Part shown: piece by piece, positions 44,554 to 53,800 of the stretch
Layout: each line of letters starts with the position of its first letter
How positions within the stretch are numbered: position 1 is the first letter of the stretch
Source: Pseudomonas linyingensis
GTDB taxonomy: Bacteria > Pseudomonadota > Gammaproteobacteria > Pseudomonadales > Pseudomonadaceae
DNA: 64,000 nt
Reading direction: 5' to 3'
NCBI RefSeq assembly: GCF_900109175.1
Contig: NZ_FNZE01000001.1
Span: forward strand, 372,001 to 436,000
Program-made: the position numbers and the translations under genes
The notes under the pieces: generated by a model
What the model saw: the letters and a program-made list of their open reading frames with translations, nothing else
Databases searched by the model: none
Told to the model about the DNA's origin: nothing

Positions 44554-45272
44554 GGCGTCCCTCGCAGGTCGGCGGCGATCTGTTGCAGGCGCAGCGGCGC
44601 CTGCTCGGCGGTGACCCCGAGCAGCGGCGCCAGCAGTCCGGCGAGCTCCTCGCGACGGGCAGGCGACAGCTGGCGCTGGCGCTCGCCGTAGGCCAGCACG
44701 GCACGCTGTTCGGCAGCGCTGAGGGCGAAGGGCGCCGGCAGCGGCGTCATCGGCTCCAGTTGCACGGCTGCCGGCGCGCGGGGCTGGTGGATCACCAGGG
44801 TGCCGGCGGCGAGGTCGCCGAGGCGCTGGAAGCGCGGGTTGGCCAGGCTGGCGAGCAGGCCGCAGCAGTAGCCCAGCGGCAGCATGTCGACGAAGCGCAG
44901 CAGGTTGCGCAGCAGCGCGGCGCCCCAGCCGACCGGCGTGCCGTCCTCGTGGACCACGCGCAGGCCGAACAGCTGCTTGCCGGGCGAGCGGCCCTGGTTG
45001 AGGACCTCGAACAGCACCATGTACCACCAGTTGAGCAGGAACAGCAGGATCAGGCCCAGGCCGATGCCCAGTTCGCCGAGCCGGCCGAGCACGCCGAGTA
45101 GCGCCAGCGACAGGGCCGCGCGCAGCGCCAGGTCGACGGCGAAGGCACGCGCGCGGGTCAGCGCGCTGGCCGGGCTCAGCAGCAGATCGACCCCCTCCGG
45201 GGTTTCCACCCGCAGGCGGGTATCCAGCAGCGAGGTGGCGGGCGTGGCGGGTGGCATGGGCGCGGGCTGCAT
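44550..45272 (-). CDS. RDD-family membrane protein
   Basis: This 240-residue inner-membrane protein with four hydrophobic segments carries the RDD motifs: RARAFAVDLALRAALSL (Arg-Asp pattern), VLNQGRSPGKQLFGLRVV and LRFVDMLPLGYCCGLLA. It is the first gene of the operon on the minus strand, and it is read next to SpoIIM. RDD proteins are thought to carry ions or to support transport. The start at 45272 has no strong ribosome site; a second ATG at 45257 is possible. Confidence 0.87.
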   Translation of the reverse strand: MQPAPMPPATPATSLLDTRLRVETPEGVDLLLSPASALTRARAFAVDLALRAALSLALLGVLGRLGELGIGLGLILLFLLNWWYMVLFEVLNQGRSPGKQLFGLRVVHEDGTPVGWGAALLRNLLRFVDMLPLGYCCGLLASLANPRFQRLGDLAAGTLVIHQPRAPAAVQLEPMTPLPAPFALSAAEQRAVLAYGERQRQLSPARREELAGLLAPLLGVTAEQAPLRLQQIAADLRGTP

Positions 45273-45397
45273 TGGGGGAAAGAATGGATGCTAGCGGGGC
45301 CTGGCCCGATGCGGCAACTGTCGGCGTTGTCGCGGGCAGGCCGGCGGCCGGGCGATTCGGGGTAGACTGCCGCAGCCTTGATTCTGGAGCCCTTACC

Positions 45398-46831
45398 GTG
45401 ACCGCAAGCATCTTCTGGTACGACTACGAAACCACCGGCATCGACCCGCGTCGCGACCGGCCGCTGCAGGTGGCCGGCATTCGTACCGACGAGGCGCTCA
45501 ACGAGATCGGCGAGCCGCTCAACCTGTATTGCCAGCCCAGCGACGACATCCTGCCGCACCCGATGTCCTGCCTGATCACCGGCATCGACCCCGGACGACT
45601 GGCGCGCGAGGGACTCGGTGAAGCCGAGTTCATGACCCGTCTGCACGCCGAACTGGTCCGCCCCGGCACCTGCACGGCCGGCTACAACAGCCTGCGCTTC
45701 GACGACGAGGTCACCCGCTACAGCCTGTACCGCAACTTCTTCGATCCCTATGCCCGCGAGTGGCAGGGCGGCAACAGCCGCTGGGACCTGATCGACCTGC
45801 TGCGCACCGCCTACGCCCTGCGTCCGCAGGGGATCGAGTGGCCGCAGGCCGAGGGGCGGGTGACCCTCAAGCTGGAGCGCCTGACCGCCGCCAACGGTAT
45901 CGACCACGGCCAGGCCCACGACGCGCTGGCCGACGTGCGCGCCACCATCGCCCTGGCGCGCCTGTTGCGTGAGCGTCAGCCGCGGCTGTACGACTGGTGC
46001 TATCAGTTGCGCAGCAAGCAGCGGGTCCTCGAGCAGGTCCGCCTGCTGCAACCCATGGTGCATATATCCGGACGTTTTTCCGCAGAGCGGCATTTCCTGG
46101 CGGTGGTATTGCCGCTGGCCTGGCATCCGCGCAATCGCAATGCGTTGATTGTCTGTGACCTGCAGGCGGATATTGCGCCATTGCTGGAGTTGCCGGCTGA
46201 AGCTCTCGCCCAGCGCCTGTATACCCGTCGCGATGAACTGGGCGAAGGCGAACTGCCCGTGCCGCTGAAACTGGTCCAGGTCAATCGCTGCCCGGTATTG
46301 GCGCCGCTCAAGGTATTGCGCGAGGAAGATTGCCAGCGTCTGGGGGTGGATATGTCGGCCTGCCAGCGTCAGGCGCAGTTGCTGGAACAGCGACAGGCCG
46401 TGTGGAAGGGCAAGTTGCCGGCAATCTTTGCGGACAATGGCTTTACCGCCAGCGATGATCCGGAGCAGCGCCTGTATGACGGCTTTATCGGTGATCGCGA
46501 TCGCGGTTTGTGTGTGCAGGTGCGCGACAGCGATCCAGCACGACTGGTCGAGCGCCACGGTTTGTTTGCTGATGAGCGTCTCGAGGAGTTGCTGTTCCGA
46601 TATCGGGCGCGCAACTTTCCGCAAACCCTGAGTGCTGCCGAGCAACAACGCTGGCAGGAATTCTGTCGTCTGCGTCTGAGTGATAGTCGTGCCGGTGCGC
46701 CCAATACCCTGGCCGAGTTCGACAGTGCATTGGCCGAGTTGCTGCCGGACGCCGATACTCGCCAGCAGGCCCTGCTCGCCGAGTGGCAGGCTTATGCCGG
46801 ACTGCTGCGCCAGCGCTACGGGCTGCCCTGA
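45398..46831 (+). CDS. sbcB: Exodeoxyribonuclease I
   Basis: This 477-residue 3'-5' single-strand DNA exonuclease acts in recombination and mismatch repair. DEDD-type catalytic motifs are FWYDYETTG (residues about 6-14), YNSLRFDDE and GQAHDALADVRATI. The GTG start at 45398 with GGAG nine bases upstream was chosen because it precedes the first catalytic motif at the usual distance. The 3' half (from about 46060) shows lower GC and more A/T-ending codons than the 5' half. It converges with mvaT across a shared terminator. Confidence 0.95.
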   Translation: MTASIFWYDYETTGIDPRRDRPLQVAGIRTDEALNEIGEPLNLYCQPSDDILPHPMSCLITGIDPGRLAREGLGEAEFMTRLHAELVRPGTCTAGYNSLRFDDEVTRYSLYRNFFDPYAREWQGGNSRWDLIDLLRTAYALRPQGIEWPQAEGRVTLKLERLTAANGIDHGQAHDALADVRATIALARLLRERQPRLYDWCYQLRSKQRVLEQVRLLQPMVHISGRFSAERHFLAVVLPLAWHPRNRNALIVCDLQADIAPLLELPAEALAQRLYTRRDELGEGELPVPLKLVQVNRCPVLAPLKVLREEDCQRLGVDMSACQRQAQLLEQRQAVWKGKLPAIFADNGFTASDDPEQRLYDGFIGDRDRGLCVQVRDSDPARLVERHGLFADERLEELLFRYRARNFPQTLSAAEQQRWQEFCRLRLSDSRAGAPNTLAEFDSALAELLPDADTRQQALLAEWQAYAGLLRQRYGLP

Positions 46832-46938
46832 GCGGCGGTCGGGCAGGAAACTCCGGCGGGGGCTGTCCCGGCCTCCCGGCTCCGGATGGAAAACGCTTCG
46901 CGACTGTGCACTTATTGCCTGACGGCGGATACGCCAAC

Positions 46939-46968
46939 AAAAAACGCCAGCAAGGCTGGCGTTTTTTT
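46939..46968. terminator. Bidirectional terminator between sbcB and mvaT
   Basis: AAAAAACGCCAGC-AAG-GCTGGCGTTTTTTT has a perfect GC stem and runs of A and T on each side. It is 28 bases before the mvaT stop and 107 bases after sbcB. Confidence 0.95.
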
Positions 46969-46996
46969 ATATTGCAGTGCACTAAATGGAGCGAAC

Positions 46997-47383
46997 TCAG
47001 TCGAGCAGGGTCACCCAGCTTTCAACGGTGTCGCCGCCCCAGGTGGCTTTCCACTCTTTCAGGGTCTTGTGGTTGCCGCCCTTGGTTTCGATAACTTCGC
47101 CAGTGTGCGGGTTCTTGTACTGCTTGACCTTGCGGGTACGCTTGACCGGCGCTTCAACTTTGGCGGCGCGCGGCTGACGACCAGCCTTGACGACTTTGCC
47201 TTCGCTATCCAGCAGGGCGAGGATATCCGGCAGGGACTTGCCGTATTCGGCCATCAGCTCGCGGAGTTTGGCTTCGAAGTCCAGCTCCTTCTGCAGTTTG
47301 TCATCCTGCTTGAGGGCCTGCAGGCGCTCCTGCAGTTGCTTGATGGCGGCTTCGGTCGAGCGGAATTCGTTGATCAGGGACAT
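46997..47383 (-). CDS. mvaT: H-NS-like xenogeneic silencer MvaT
   Basis: This 128-residue nucleoid protein silences A/T-rich foreign DNA in Pseudomonas. The N-terminal coiled coil (residues about 5-60) drives oligomerisation; the C-terminal AT-pincer domain ends in GGDTVESWVTLLD. KQYKNPHTGEVIETKGGNHKTLKEWKATWGG carries the DNA-binding KGGNHKTL element. A sigma-70-type promoter was seen 49 bases upstream. It is a single gene, convergent with sbcB. Confidence 0.97.
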   Translation of the reverse strand: MSLINEFRSTEAAIKQLQERLQALKQDDKLQKELDFEAKLRELMAEYGKSLPDILALLDSEGKVVKAGRQPRAAKVEAPVKRTRKVKQYKNPHTGEVIETKGGNHKTLKEWKATWGGDTVESWVTLLD

Positions 47384-47431
47384 TGTCGTTACCTTGGTAA
47401 ACAGGTCTGCAGGAAATACAGGTGTGGACGA

Positions 47432-47460
47432 ATAATAGGCACTGGATAATGCCGAGTAAA
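47432..47460 (-). promoter_or_regulatory. Probable sigma-70 promoter of mvaT
   Basis: On the minus strand TTTACT (-35) and TATTAT (-10) are separated by 17 bases, in an A/T-rich patch. The -10 is 49 bases before the mvaT ATG. Confidence 0.6.
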
Positions 47461-47638
47461 TAGCCGGATGCCGTTTGCGGAGTGTTTGCCGGAAAATAAT
47501 TCGAGTTTCGGTAATTGCGCGTGGTGGCGCACGCCTGCAGTATGTTGCAAGTTTTCCCGCAGTTTCCTGCCGCGGCGCTGCTGTAGTTTTCCCGCCGTCT
47601 GGCTAGAATGGCCCCTTCGATGTTTGCGGAGTTACCCC

Positions 47639-48490
47639 ATGCGTACTTTCCGGCTGGTCATCGCCTGCCCCGACCGCGTCGGCATCGTGGCCAAGGTCAG
47701 CAACCTGTTGGCCACCTACAACGGCTGGATCACCGAGGCGAGTCATCATTCGGATCTGGATAACGGCTGGTTCTTCATGCGCCACGAAATCCGTGCAGAC
47801 TCCCTGCCGTTCGATCTCGAGGGTTTTCGCCATGCCTTTGCGCCGATTGCCCGCGAGTTCGGCATGCGCTGGCAGGTCTACGACTCGGCAGTGAAGAAGC
47901 GCGTGGTGCTGATGGCCAGCCGCGAGTCGCACTGCCTGGCCGACCTGCTGCACCGCTGGCACAGCGGCGAGCTGTACTGCGAGATTCCCTGCGTAATTTC
48001 CAACCACGACGACCTGCGCAGCATGGTCGAGTGGCACGGCATTCCCTATCACCATGTGCCGGTCGACCCGCAGGACAAGACCCCGGCCTTCGCCGAGGTC
48101 AGCCGGCTGATCGCCGAGCACCAGGCCGACTGCGTGGTGCTGGCGCGCTACATGCAGATCCTGCCGCCGACCCTGTGCCAGGACTACGCCGGCCGGGTGA
48201 TCAACATCCACCACAGCTTCCTGCCCTCGTTCGCCGGCGCCAAGCCCTACCACCAGGCCGCCAAGCGCGGCGTCAAGCTGATCGGCGCGACCTGCCACTA
48301 CGTCACCGAGGAGCTGGACGCCGGCCCGATCATCGAGCAGGACGTGGCGCGGGTCACCCATCGCCAGCAGGCCGAGGACATGGTGCGCATCGGCAAGGAC
48401 GTGGAACGGAGGGTGCTGGCCCGTGGGCTACGCTATCACTTGGAGGACCGGGTGCTGGTGCATGACAACAAGACCGTGGTGTTCGACTGA
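47639..48490 (+). CDS. purU: Formyltetrahydrofolate deformylase
   Basis: This 283-residue enzyme hydrolyses 10-formyl-THF to formate and THF, feeding purine and one-carbon balance. An N-terminal ACT domain (MRTFRLVIACPDRVGIVAKVSNLL) is followed by a formyltransferase domain with IPCVISNHDDLRSM, VVLARYMQILPP, INIHHSFLPSFAGAKPY and GATCHYVTEELDAGPIIEQ. The start at 47639 follows a TTGCGGAGT site. It is a single gene after an A/T-richer leader. Confidence 0.96.
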   Translation: MRTFRLVIACPDRVGIVAKVSNLLATYNGWITEASHHSDLDNGWFFMRHEIRADSLPFDLEGFRHAFAPIAREFGMRWQVYDSAVKKRVVLMASRESHCLADLLHRWHSGELYCEIPCVISNHDDLRSMVEWHGIPYHHVPVDPQDKTPAFAEVSRLIAEHQADCVVLARYMQILPPTLCQDYAGRVINIHHSFLPSFAGAKPYHQAAKRGVKLIGATCHYVTEELDAGPIIEQDVARVTHRQQAEDMVRIGKDVERRVLARGLRYHLEDRVLVHDNKTVVFD

Positions 48491-48601
48491 TTCGCCGCCG
48501 CTGGCGCAACCGTTGCCATAACGGCATGACTCAAGACCCGCGCGGGCGTGTTGCCCGCTGGCGTGGTCGTTAGCGATACGCAAGGACAAAGGAGTAAGCC
48601 C

Positions 48602-49024
48602 ATGCTCAAGTCAATCAAGGTCCGCGCCTACATGACGCGCCACCTGGTGACCTTTCGCCCGGAAATGGACCTGTTCACCGCCATCAACCGCCTGCTCGAA
48701 CACTCCCTCGCCAGTGCGCCGGTGGTGGACTCGGAAGGCTATCTGATCGGCATGCTCTCGGAGAGCGACTGCCTGCGGGCGATTCTCGCTGGCGCCTACT
48801 TCGACGACGCCCACGGTTCGGTCGGCGGTTACATGACCCCGGCGGTCGACACCATCGACGCCGATGCCGACATCATCGACGCTGCGGAGACCTTCCTGCG
48901 CGGCCAGCGCCGGCGTCTGCCGGTGCTAGAGGATGGCCGCCTGGTCGGCCTGATCAGCCGTCACGACGTCCTGCGTGCGGTCAAGGAGTTCGCCCAGCAC
49001 GAAAAGGGCCAACCGAACGAGTGA
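48602..49024 (+). CDS. CBS-domain pair protein
   Basis: This 140-residue cytoplasmic protein is made of two CBS motifs. The first is at about residues 10-60 (MTRHLVTFRPEMDLFTAINRLLEHSLASAPVVDSEGYLIGMLSESDCL). The second is at about 78-130 (YMTPAVDTIDADADIIDAAETF). The pair binds adenosine nucleotides in most relatives. It could sense energy state, but the effector is unknown. AAAGGAG gives a strong ribosome site. It is a single gene. Confidence 0.88.
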   Translation: MLKSIKVRAYMTRHLVTFRPEMDLFTAINRLLEHSLASAPVVDSEGYLIGMLSESDCLRAILAGAYFDDAHGSVGGYMTPAVDTIDADADIIDAAETFLRGQRRRLPVLEDGRLVGLISRHDVLRAVKEFAQHEKGQPNE

Positions 49025-49101
49025 ACGACGACCGGCAGGCGCGGCCGGTCGCCCGAGGGTGATGGCGGGTCGTGACCGCCATACCAACGGGGAAATGGAA
49101 G

Positions 49102-50589
49102 ATGCCTGAGAATCGTCAACTGCTGCTCGGCGCCGATCCGGCCGGGCAGCCCGTCGGCCACCTGCTGCGCCTGGCCAACCGCCACGGGCTGATCGCCGGC
49201 GCCACCGGCACCGGCAAGACCGTCACCCTGCAGCGCCTCGCCGAGCTGTTCAGCGATGCCGGCGTGGCGGTGTTCGCCGCCGACATCAAGGGCGATCTGT
49301 GCGGCCTCGGCGCCGCCGGCGAGCCGAAGGGCAAGATCGCCGAGCGCATCGCCAGCATGCCCTGGCTCGCGCACCGGCCGCAGGCCTACCCGGTGACCCT
49401 GTGGGACGTGGCCGGAGAGAGCGGCCACCCGCTGCGCACCACCCTCAGCGAAATGGGCCCGCTGCTGCTCGGCGCCCTGCTGCAGCTGACCGACAGCCAG
49501 CAGGCCGCGCTGTACGCCGCCTTCCAGGTGGCCGACCGCGATGGCCTGCTGCTGCTCGATCTCAAGGACCTCAAGGCCCTGCTCAACCACCTGCAGGCGC
49601 ATCCCGAGGTGCTCGGCGAGGACCGCGCGCTGTTCACGGCGCAATCTTCCCAGGCCCTGCTGCGCAAGCTGGCCACCCTCGAGCAGCAGGGCGCCGAGGC
49701 GCTGTTCGGCGAGCCGGCGCTGCAGCTCGAGGACCTGCTGCAGCCGGCGGCGGACGGCCGCGGACGCATCCACCTGCTCGACGCCAGCCGCCTGGTGCAC
49801 GAGGCGCCCAAGGTCTACGCCACCTTCCTGCTCTGGCTGCTGGCGGAACTGTTCGAGCAGCTGCCCGAGCGCGGCGATGCCGAGCAGCCGCTGCTGGCGC
49901 TGTTCTTCGACGAGGCGCACCTGCTGTTCGCCGACACCCCCAAGGCTCTGCAGGAGCGCCTCGAACAGGTGGTGCGGCTGATCCGCTCCAAGGGCGTCGG
50001 CGTCTACTTCGTTACCCAGTCGCCCGGCGACCTGCCCGACGCGGTACTCGCCCAGCTCGGCCTGCGCATCCAGCACGGCCTGCGTGCCTTCACCGCCAGG
50101 GAGCAAAAATCCCTGCGTGCGGTGGCCGACGGCTTTCGGCCCAATCCGCAGTTCGAGACGTTGGATGTGCTCACCGAACTGGGTATCGGCGAGGCGCTGG
50201 TCGGCACCCTGGAGGACAAGGGCACCCCGGCGATGGTGCAGCGCGTGGCCATCGCCCCGCCGCAGTCGCGCATCGGCCCGCTGAGCGAGAGCGAGCGCGC
50301 CGCACTGATCCGCCAGTCGCCGCTGGCCGGACGCTACGACCGCGCGGTGGACCGCGAGTCGGCCTACGAACTGCTCAGCTCCCGCGCTGCCCAGGCCGAG
50401 GCGCCGGCAGCGGTGGCCAGGGGCAAGGCGGCGGAGCAGGACAAGTCGCTCGGCGACATGGCCGGCGAGCTGCTCGGCGGCGCGGTCGGCCAGGCGATGA
50501 AGAGCGCCATGCGCCAGGCCGCCAACCAGATTGGTCGCGAGCTGGTGCGTGGCTTGATGGGCTCGCTGCTCGGCGGCAAGCGGCGCTGA
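49102..50589 (+). CDS. HerA-like/DUF853 ATPase
   Basis: This 495-residue cytoplasmic ATPase of the HerA-FtsK superfamily (DUF853) has Walker A GATGTGKT at about residues 33-40 and Walker B LLALFFDEAHLLF. The downstream FVTQSPGDLPDAVLAQLGLRIQHGLRAFT motif carries the arginine finger region. There is no NurA nuclease next to it, so it is not a classical HerA-NurA pair. Its role (DNA translocase or processing) is uncertain. The C-terminal GELLGGAVGQAMKSAMRQ is typical of DUF853. It converges with fdhF. Confidence 0.88.
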   Translation: MPENRQLLLGADPAGQPVGHLLRLANRHGLIAGATGTGKTVTLQRLAELFSDAGVAVFAADIKGDLCGLGAAGEPKGKIAERIASMPWLAHRPQAYPVTLWDVAGESGHPLRTTLSEMGPLLLGALLQLTDSQQAALYAAFQVADRDGLLLLDLKDLKALLNHLQAHPEVLGEDRALFTAQSSQALLRKLATLEQQGAEALFGEPALQLEDLLQPAADGRGRIHLLDASRLVHEAPKVYATFLLWLLAELFEQLPERGDAEQPLLALFFDEAHLLFADTPKALQERLEQVVRLIRSKGVGVYFVTQSPGDLPDAVLAQLGLRIQHGLRAFTAREQKSLRAVADGFRPNPQFETLDVLTELGIGEALVGTLEDKGTPAMVQRVAIAPPQSRIGPLSESERAALIRQSPLAGRYDRAVDRESAYELLSSRAAQAEAPAAVARGKAAEQDKSLGDMAGELLGGAVGQAMKSAMRQAANQIGRELVRGLMGSLLGGKRR

Positions 50590-50614
50590 CGCGCCGTTCG
50601 GCTTCAGCGCCTGT

Positions 50615-52954
50615 TTAACCCGCCTGGGCGATCAACCCCGACGCCCGCGCCGGCAGCACGCGGATGGCGACGAACTTCGAGGTCGGCGTGTGGCTGCCGT
50701 CGCCGAAGCTGTCCAGCGGCACCAGTGGATTGGTTTCCGGATAGTAGGCCGCGGCCTGGCCGAGCGGGGTGTCGTAGGCGAGCAGGGTGAAGCCCCGCAC
50801 CCGCCGCTCGATGCCGTCGTCCCATAGCGACAGCAGATCGACCTGCTGTCCCGCCTGCAGACCCAGGCGCTGGATGTCCGCCGGATTGACGAACACCACC
50901 TCGCGCATCCCTTTCACCCCGCGATAGCGGTCGTCGAGGCCGTACAGGGTGGTGTTGTACTGGTCGTGGGAGCGCAGGGTCTGCAGGATCAGGTCCGGCT
51001 GGGCCGCCTGGCTGCGCACCTCTTCCGGCAGCAGATCGTCCGGCAGCGCGTGGTCCTTGAATTCGGCGCGGCCGCTGGCGGTATGCCACTGCCGGCGCGC
51101 CGCGGCGTTGCCCAGGTAGAAGCCGCCCGGCTGGGCCAGGCGCTGCTCGAAGTCGGCGAAGCCGGGGATGGTGTCGCCGATCAGCGCGCGGATGCGCGCG
51201 TAGTCCTCGACCAGCCACAACCAGTCCACCGGCTGCTTGCCCAGCGTCGCGGCGGCGATGCCGGCGACGATTGCCGGCTCCGAGCGCATCTGCCGGGACA
51301 GCGGCTCAAGCTGGCCCCAGGACGCATGCACCATGCTGAACGAGTCCTCCACCGTGACCGCCTGCGGGCCGCCGACCTGGCGGTCGATGTCGGTGCGCCC
51401 CAGGCAGGGCAGGATCAGCGCCTGCTTGCCGGTGGTGAGATGACTGCGATTGAGCTTGGTGCTGATCTGCACGGTCAGCGCGCAGCGCTGCAGCGCCTGG
51501 TGTGTACGCGGGGTGTCCGGGGTGGCCTGGGCGAAGTTGCCGCCCAGGCCGACGAACACCCTCACCTCACCGGCGAGCATGGCGTTGATCGCCGCCACTG
51601 CGTTGTGCCCCGGCTGGCGGGGCACTGCGAAGGCGAAGCGCTTTTCCAGCGCATCGAGCAGCGCCGCCGGCGGGTGCTCGTTGATGCCCATGGTGCGGTC
51701 GCCCTGCACGTTGCTGTGGCCGCGCACCGGACAGGCGCCGGCGCCTGGTTTGCCGACGTTGCCGCGCAGTAGCAGCAGGTTGGCGATTTCCTGGATGGTC
51801 GCCACCGAATGGCGGTGCTGGGTGATGCCCATCGCCCAGCAGACGATCACCCGCCCGGCCTGGCGGTAGATACGCGCGGCCTGCTCGATCTCGGCCAGGG
51901 CGAGGCCCGACTGCGTCTCGATCTGCGCCCAGGGCGTGGCGTCCACCGCCGCCAGGTAGTCGTCCATGCCGGTCGTGTGCTCGGCGATGAAGCTGTGGTC
52001 GAACACCGCCGGCAGGCCCTGCTGCTGCGCCTCGCGCTCCCACTGCAGGAGGAACTTGGCGATGCCACGCAGGGCGGCCATGTCGCCACCGAGCCTAGGG
52101 CGGAAGTAGGCGCTGTGGGTCGGCGCGTCGCCGTTGGCGAGCATCTCCAGCGCCTTCTGCGGGTGCTGGAAGCGCTCCAGGCCGCGCTCCTTCAACGGGT
52201 TGAAACACACCACCTGAGCACCGCGCTGCACCGCCTCGCGCAGCGGTTCGAGCATGCGCGGGTGGTTGGTGCCGGGGTTCTGGCCCATCACGAAGATGGC
52301 GTCGGCGTGTTCGAAGTCGGCGTAGGTGACGGTGCCCTTGCCCACGCCGAGGCTCTGGCCGAGGCCGACGCCGCTGGCCTCGTGGCACAGGTTCGAGCAG
52401 TCGGGGAAGTTGTTGCTGCCCAGCGCGCGGCCGAACAGCTGGTAGAGGAAGGCCGCCTCGTTGCTGGCGCGCCCGGAGGTGTACAGCTCGACCTGGTCGG
52501 GATGCTCCATGGCCTGCAGTTCGCTGGCGATCAGCGCGAAGGCGGCGTCCCAGGAGACCGGCACGTAGTGATCGCTGGCGGCGTCGTAGCGCAGCGGCTC
52601 GGTCAGGCGGCCCTGGTATTCCAGCCAGTAGTCGCTCTGCTCGCGCAGCTGGCGCACGCTGTAGCGGGCGAAGAATTCGGCGCCGATGCCGCGCTGGGTG
52701 GCTTCCCAGTTCACCGCCTTGGCGCCGTTCTCGCAGAAATTGACCATGTGGCTGCCCGGCGCCTCGCCCCAGGCGCAGCCGGGGCAGTCGAAGCCGCCGT
52801 TCTGGTTGGTCTTCAGCAGGGTGCGGATGTTCTTCAGGGCGTTGTCGCTGCCCAGCCAGGCGCGCGTCACGCTGCGCAGGGCGCCCCAGCCGCCGGCCGG
52901 GCCGGCGTAGGGCTGGAAGCGGGCATCGGGGTGGAAGCGGTCGGCGCGGGGCAT
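50615..52954 (-). CDS. FdhF/YdeP-family molybdopterin oxidoreductase
   Basis: This 779-residue formate-dehydrogenase-like enzyme of the YdeP group has an N-terminal iron-sulfur Cys segment GFDCPGCAWGE (about residues 54-64), then CENGAKAVNW. It also has MPT-binding segments such as GQNPGTNHPRML and GVCWAMGITQHRHSV-like (VIVCWAMGITQHRHSVAT), and the C-terminal substrate domain. The usual active-site Cys/SeCys position is not obvious, as in YdeP, so the natural substrate is unclear. It lies directly downstream of fdhD (16 bases) in one operon. Confidence 0.88.
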   Translation of the reverse strand: MPRADRFHPDARFQPYAGPAGGWGALRSVTRAWLGSDNALKNIRTLLKTNQNGGFDCPGCAWGEAPGSHMVNFCENGAKAVNWEATQRGIGAEFFARYSVRQLREQSDYWLEYQGRLTEPLRYDAASDHYVPVSWDAAFALIASELQAMEHPDQVELYTSGRASNEAAFLYQLFGRALGSNNFPDCSNLCHEASGVGLGQSLGVGKGTVTYADFEHADAIFVMGQNPGTNHPRMLEPLREAVQRGAQVVCFNPLKERGLERFQHPQKALEMLANGDAPTHSAYFRPRLGGDMAALRGIAKFLLQWEREAQQQGLPAVFDHSFIAEHTTGMDDYLAAVDATPWAQIETQSGLALAEIEQAARIYRQAGRVIVCWAMGITQHRHSVATIQEIANLLLLRGNVGKPGAGACPVRGHSNVQGDRTMGINEHPPAALLDALEKRFAFAVPRQPGHNAVAAINAMLAGEVRVFVGLGGNFAQATPDTPRTHQALQRCALTVQISTKLNRSHLTTGKQALILPCLGRTDIDRQVGGPQAVTVEDSFSMVHASWGQLEPLSRQMRSEPAIVAGIAAATLGKQPVDWLWLVEDYARIRALIGDTIPGFADFEQRLAQPGGFYLGNAAARRQWHTASGRAEFKDHALPDDLLPEEVRSQAAQPDLILQTLRSHDQYNTTLYGLDDRYRGVKGMREVVFVNPADIQRLGLQAGQQVDLLSLWDDGIERRVRGFTLLAYDTPLGQAAAYYPETNPLVPLDSFGDGSHTPTSKFVAIRVLPARASGLIAQAG

Positions 52955-52969
52955 GGTCGGTCTCGATAC

Positions 52970-53800
52970 TCAGGAGTGGCTGGGCGCCGGGCTATAGACC
53001 CGCGGCGCGCTGTGGTGGGGCAGATGGATCAGGTTGAGGCGGTGCGCGCGCGCCCACTGCACGGTCAGCGCGGTGGGCGCCGACAGGCACACCAGGGTGG
53101 CGATGCGCGCGCGCACCGCCTTGTGGATCAGCTCCAGGCTGCAGCGGCTGGTGACCGCGACGAAGCCCGCGTCGGGCGCGCTGGCCGCGCCGGGCAGCGC
53201 GCCGATCAACTTGTCCAGCGCGTTGTGCCGACCGATGTCCTCGCGGCACAGGGCGATGGCGCCGTCGCTGTCGACGAACAGCGCGGCATGCACCGCGCCG
53301 CTGTGGCGGGCCAGGGTCTGCGCCGCGCCGATGCGCTCGCGCAGCCCGGACAGGTGCGCGGCGGGTGGCAGCGGGCTGCCCGGCAGGGCGTCGAGCGCCG
53401 GCAGCGCCTGTTCCAGCGCCTCCACCCCGCACAGCCCGCAGCCGCTGCTGCCGGCCAGCTGGCGACGCTGGTGCTTGAGCGCCCAGAACGCGCGGCTGGA
53501 GATCTGCACCTCGGCGTGCCGCGCGGCGCCGTCGCCATCGATGTGCAGGTCGTAGAGCTCATCGAGGCTGTCGATCAGGCCGCTGCTCAGGGTGAAACCG
53601 AGCACGAAGTCGTGCAGATCCTGCGGGGTGACCATCATCACCGCCTGGCTGAGGCCGTTGTAGCTGATCGCCAGCGCGCACTCCTCGGCCAGCGCGGCGG
53701 CGGCCACCCGGGCGGGTTGTGCCAGTTCGGCGTAGGCATAGCCGTTCGCCGGCAGGGCGCTGGCCGGCGGGATGACGGGGAGAGCGGAGGCGCGTGGCAT
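52970..53800 (-). CDS. fdhD: Formate dehydrogenase accessory sulfurtransferase FdhD
   Basis: This 276-residue protein transfers sulfur from IscS to the Mo-bis-MGD cofactor before it enters the formate dehydrogenase. The catalytic Cys pair lies in SSGCGLCGVEALE (about residues 121-133). The conserved TRCSLELIHKAVR and EDIGRHNALDKLIG segments are present. It is upstream of the fdhF-like gene on the same strand, which is the expected target. It is full length for the family. Confidence 0.94.
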   Translation of the reverse strand: MPRASALPVIPPASALPANGYAYAELAQPARVAAAALAEECALAISYNGLSQAVMMVTPQDLHDFVLGFTLSSGLIDSLDELYDLHIDGDGAARHAEVQISSRAFWALKHQRRQLAGSSGCGLCGVEALEQALPALDALPGSPLPPAAHLSGLRERIGAAQTLARHSGAVHAALFVDSDGAIALCREDIGRHNALDKLIGALPGAASAPDAGFVAVTSRCSLELIHKAVRARIATLVCLSAPTALTVQWARAHRLNLIHLPHHSAPRVYSPAPSHS

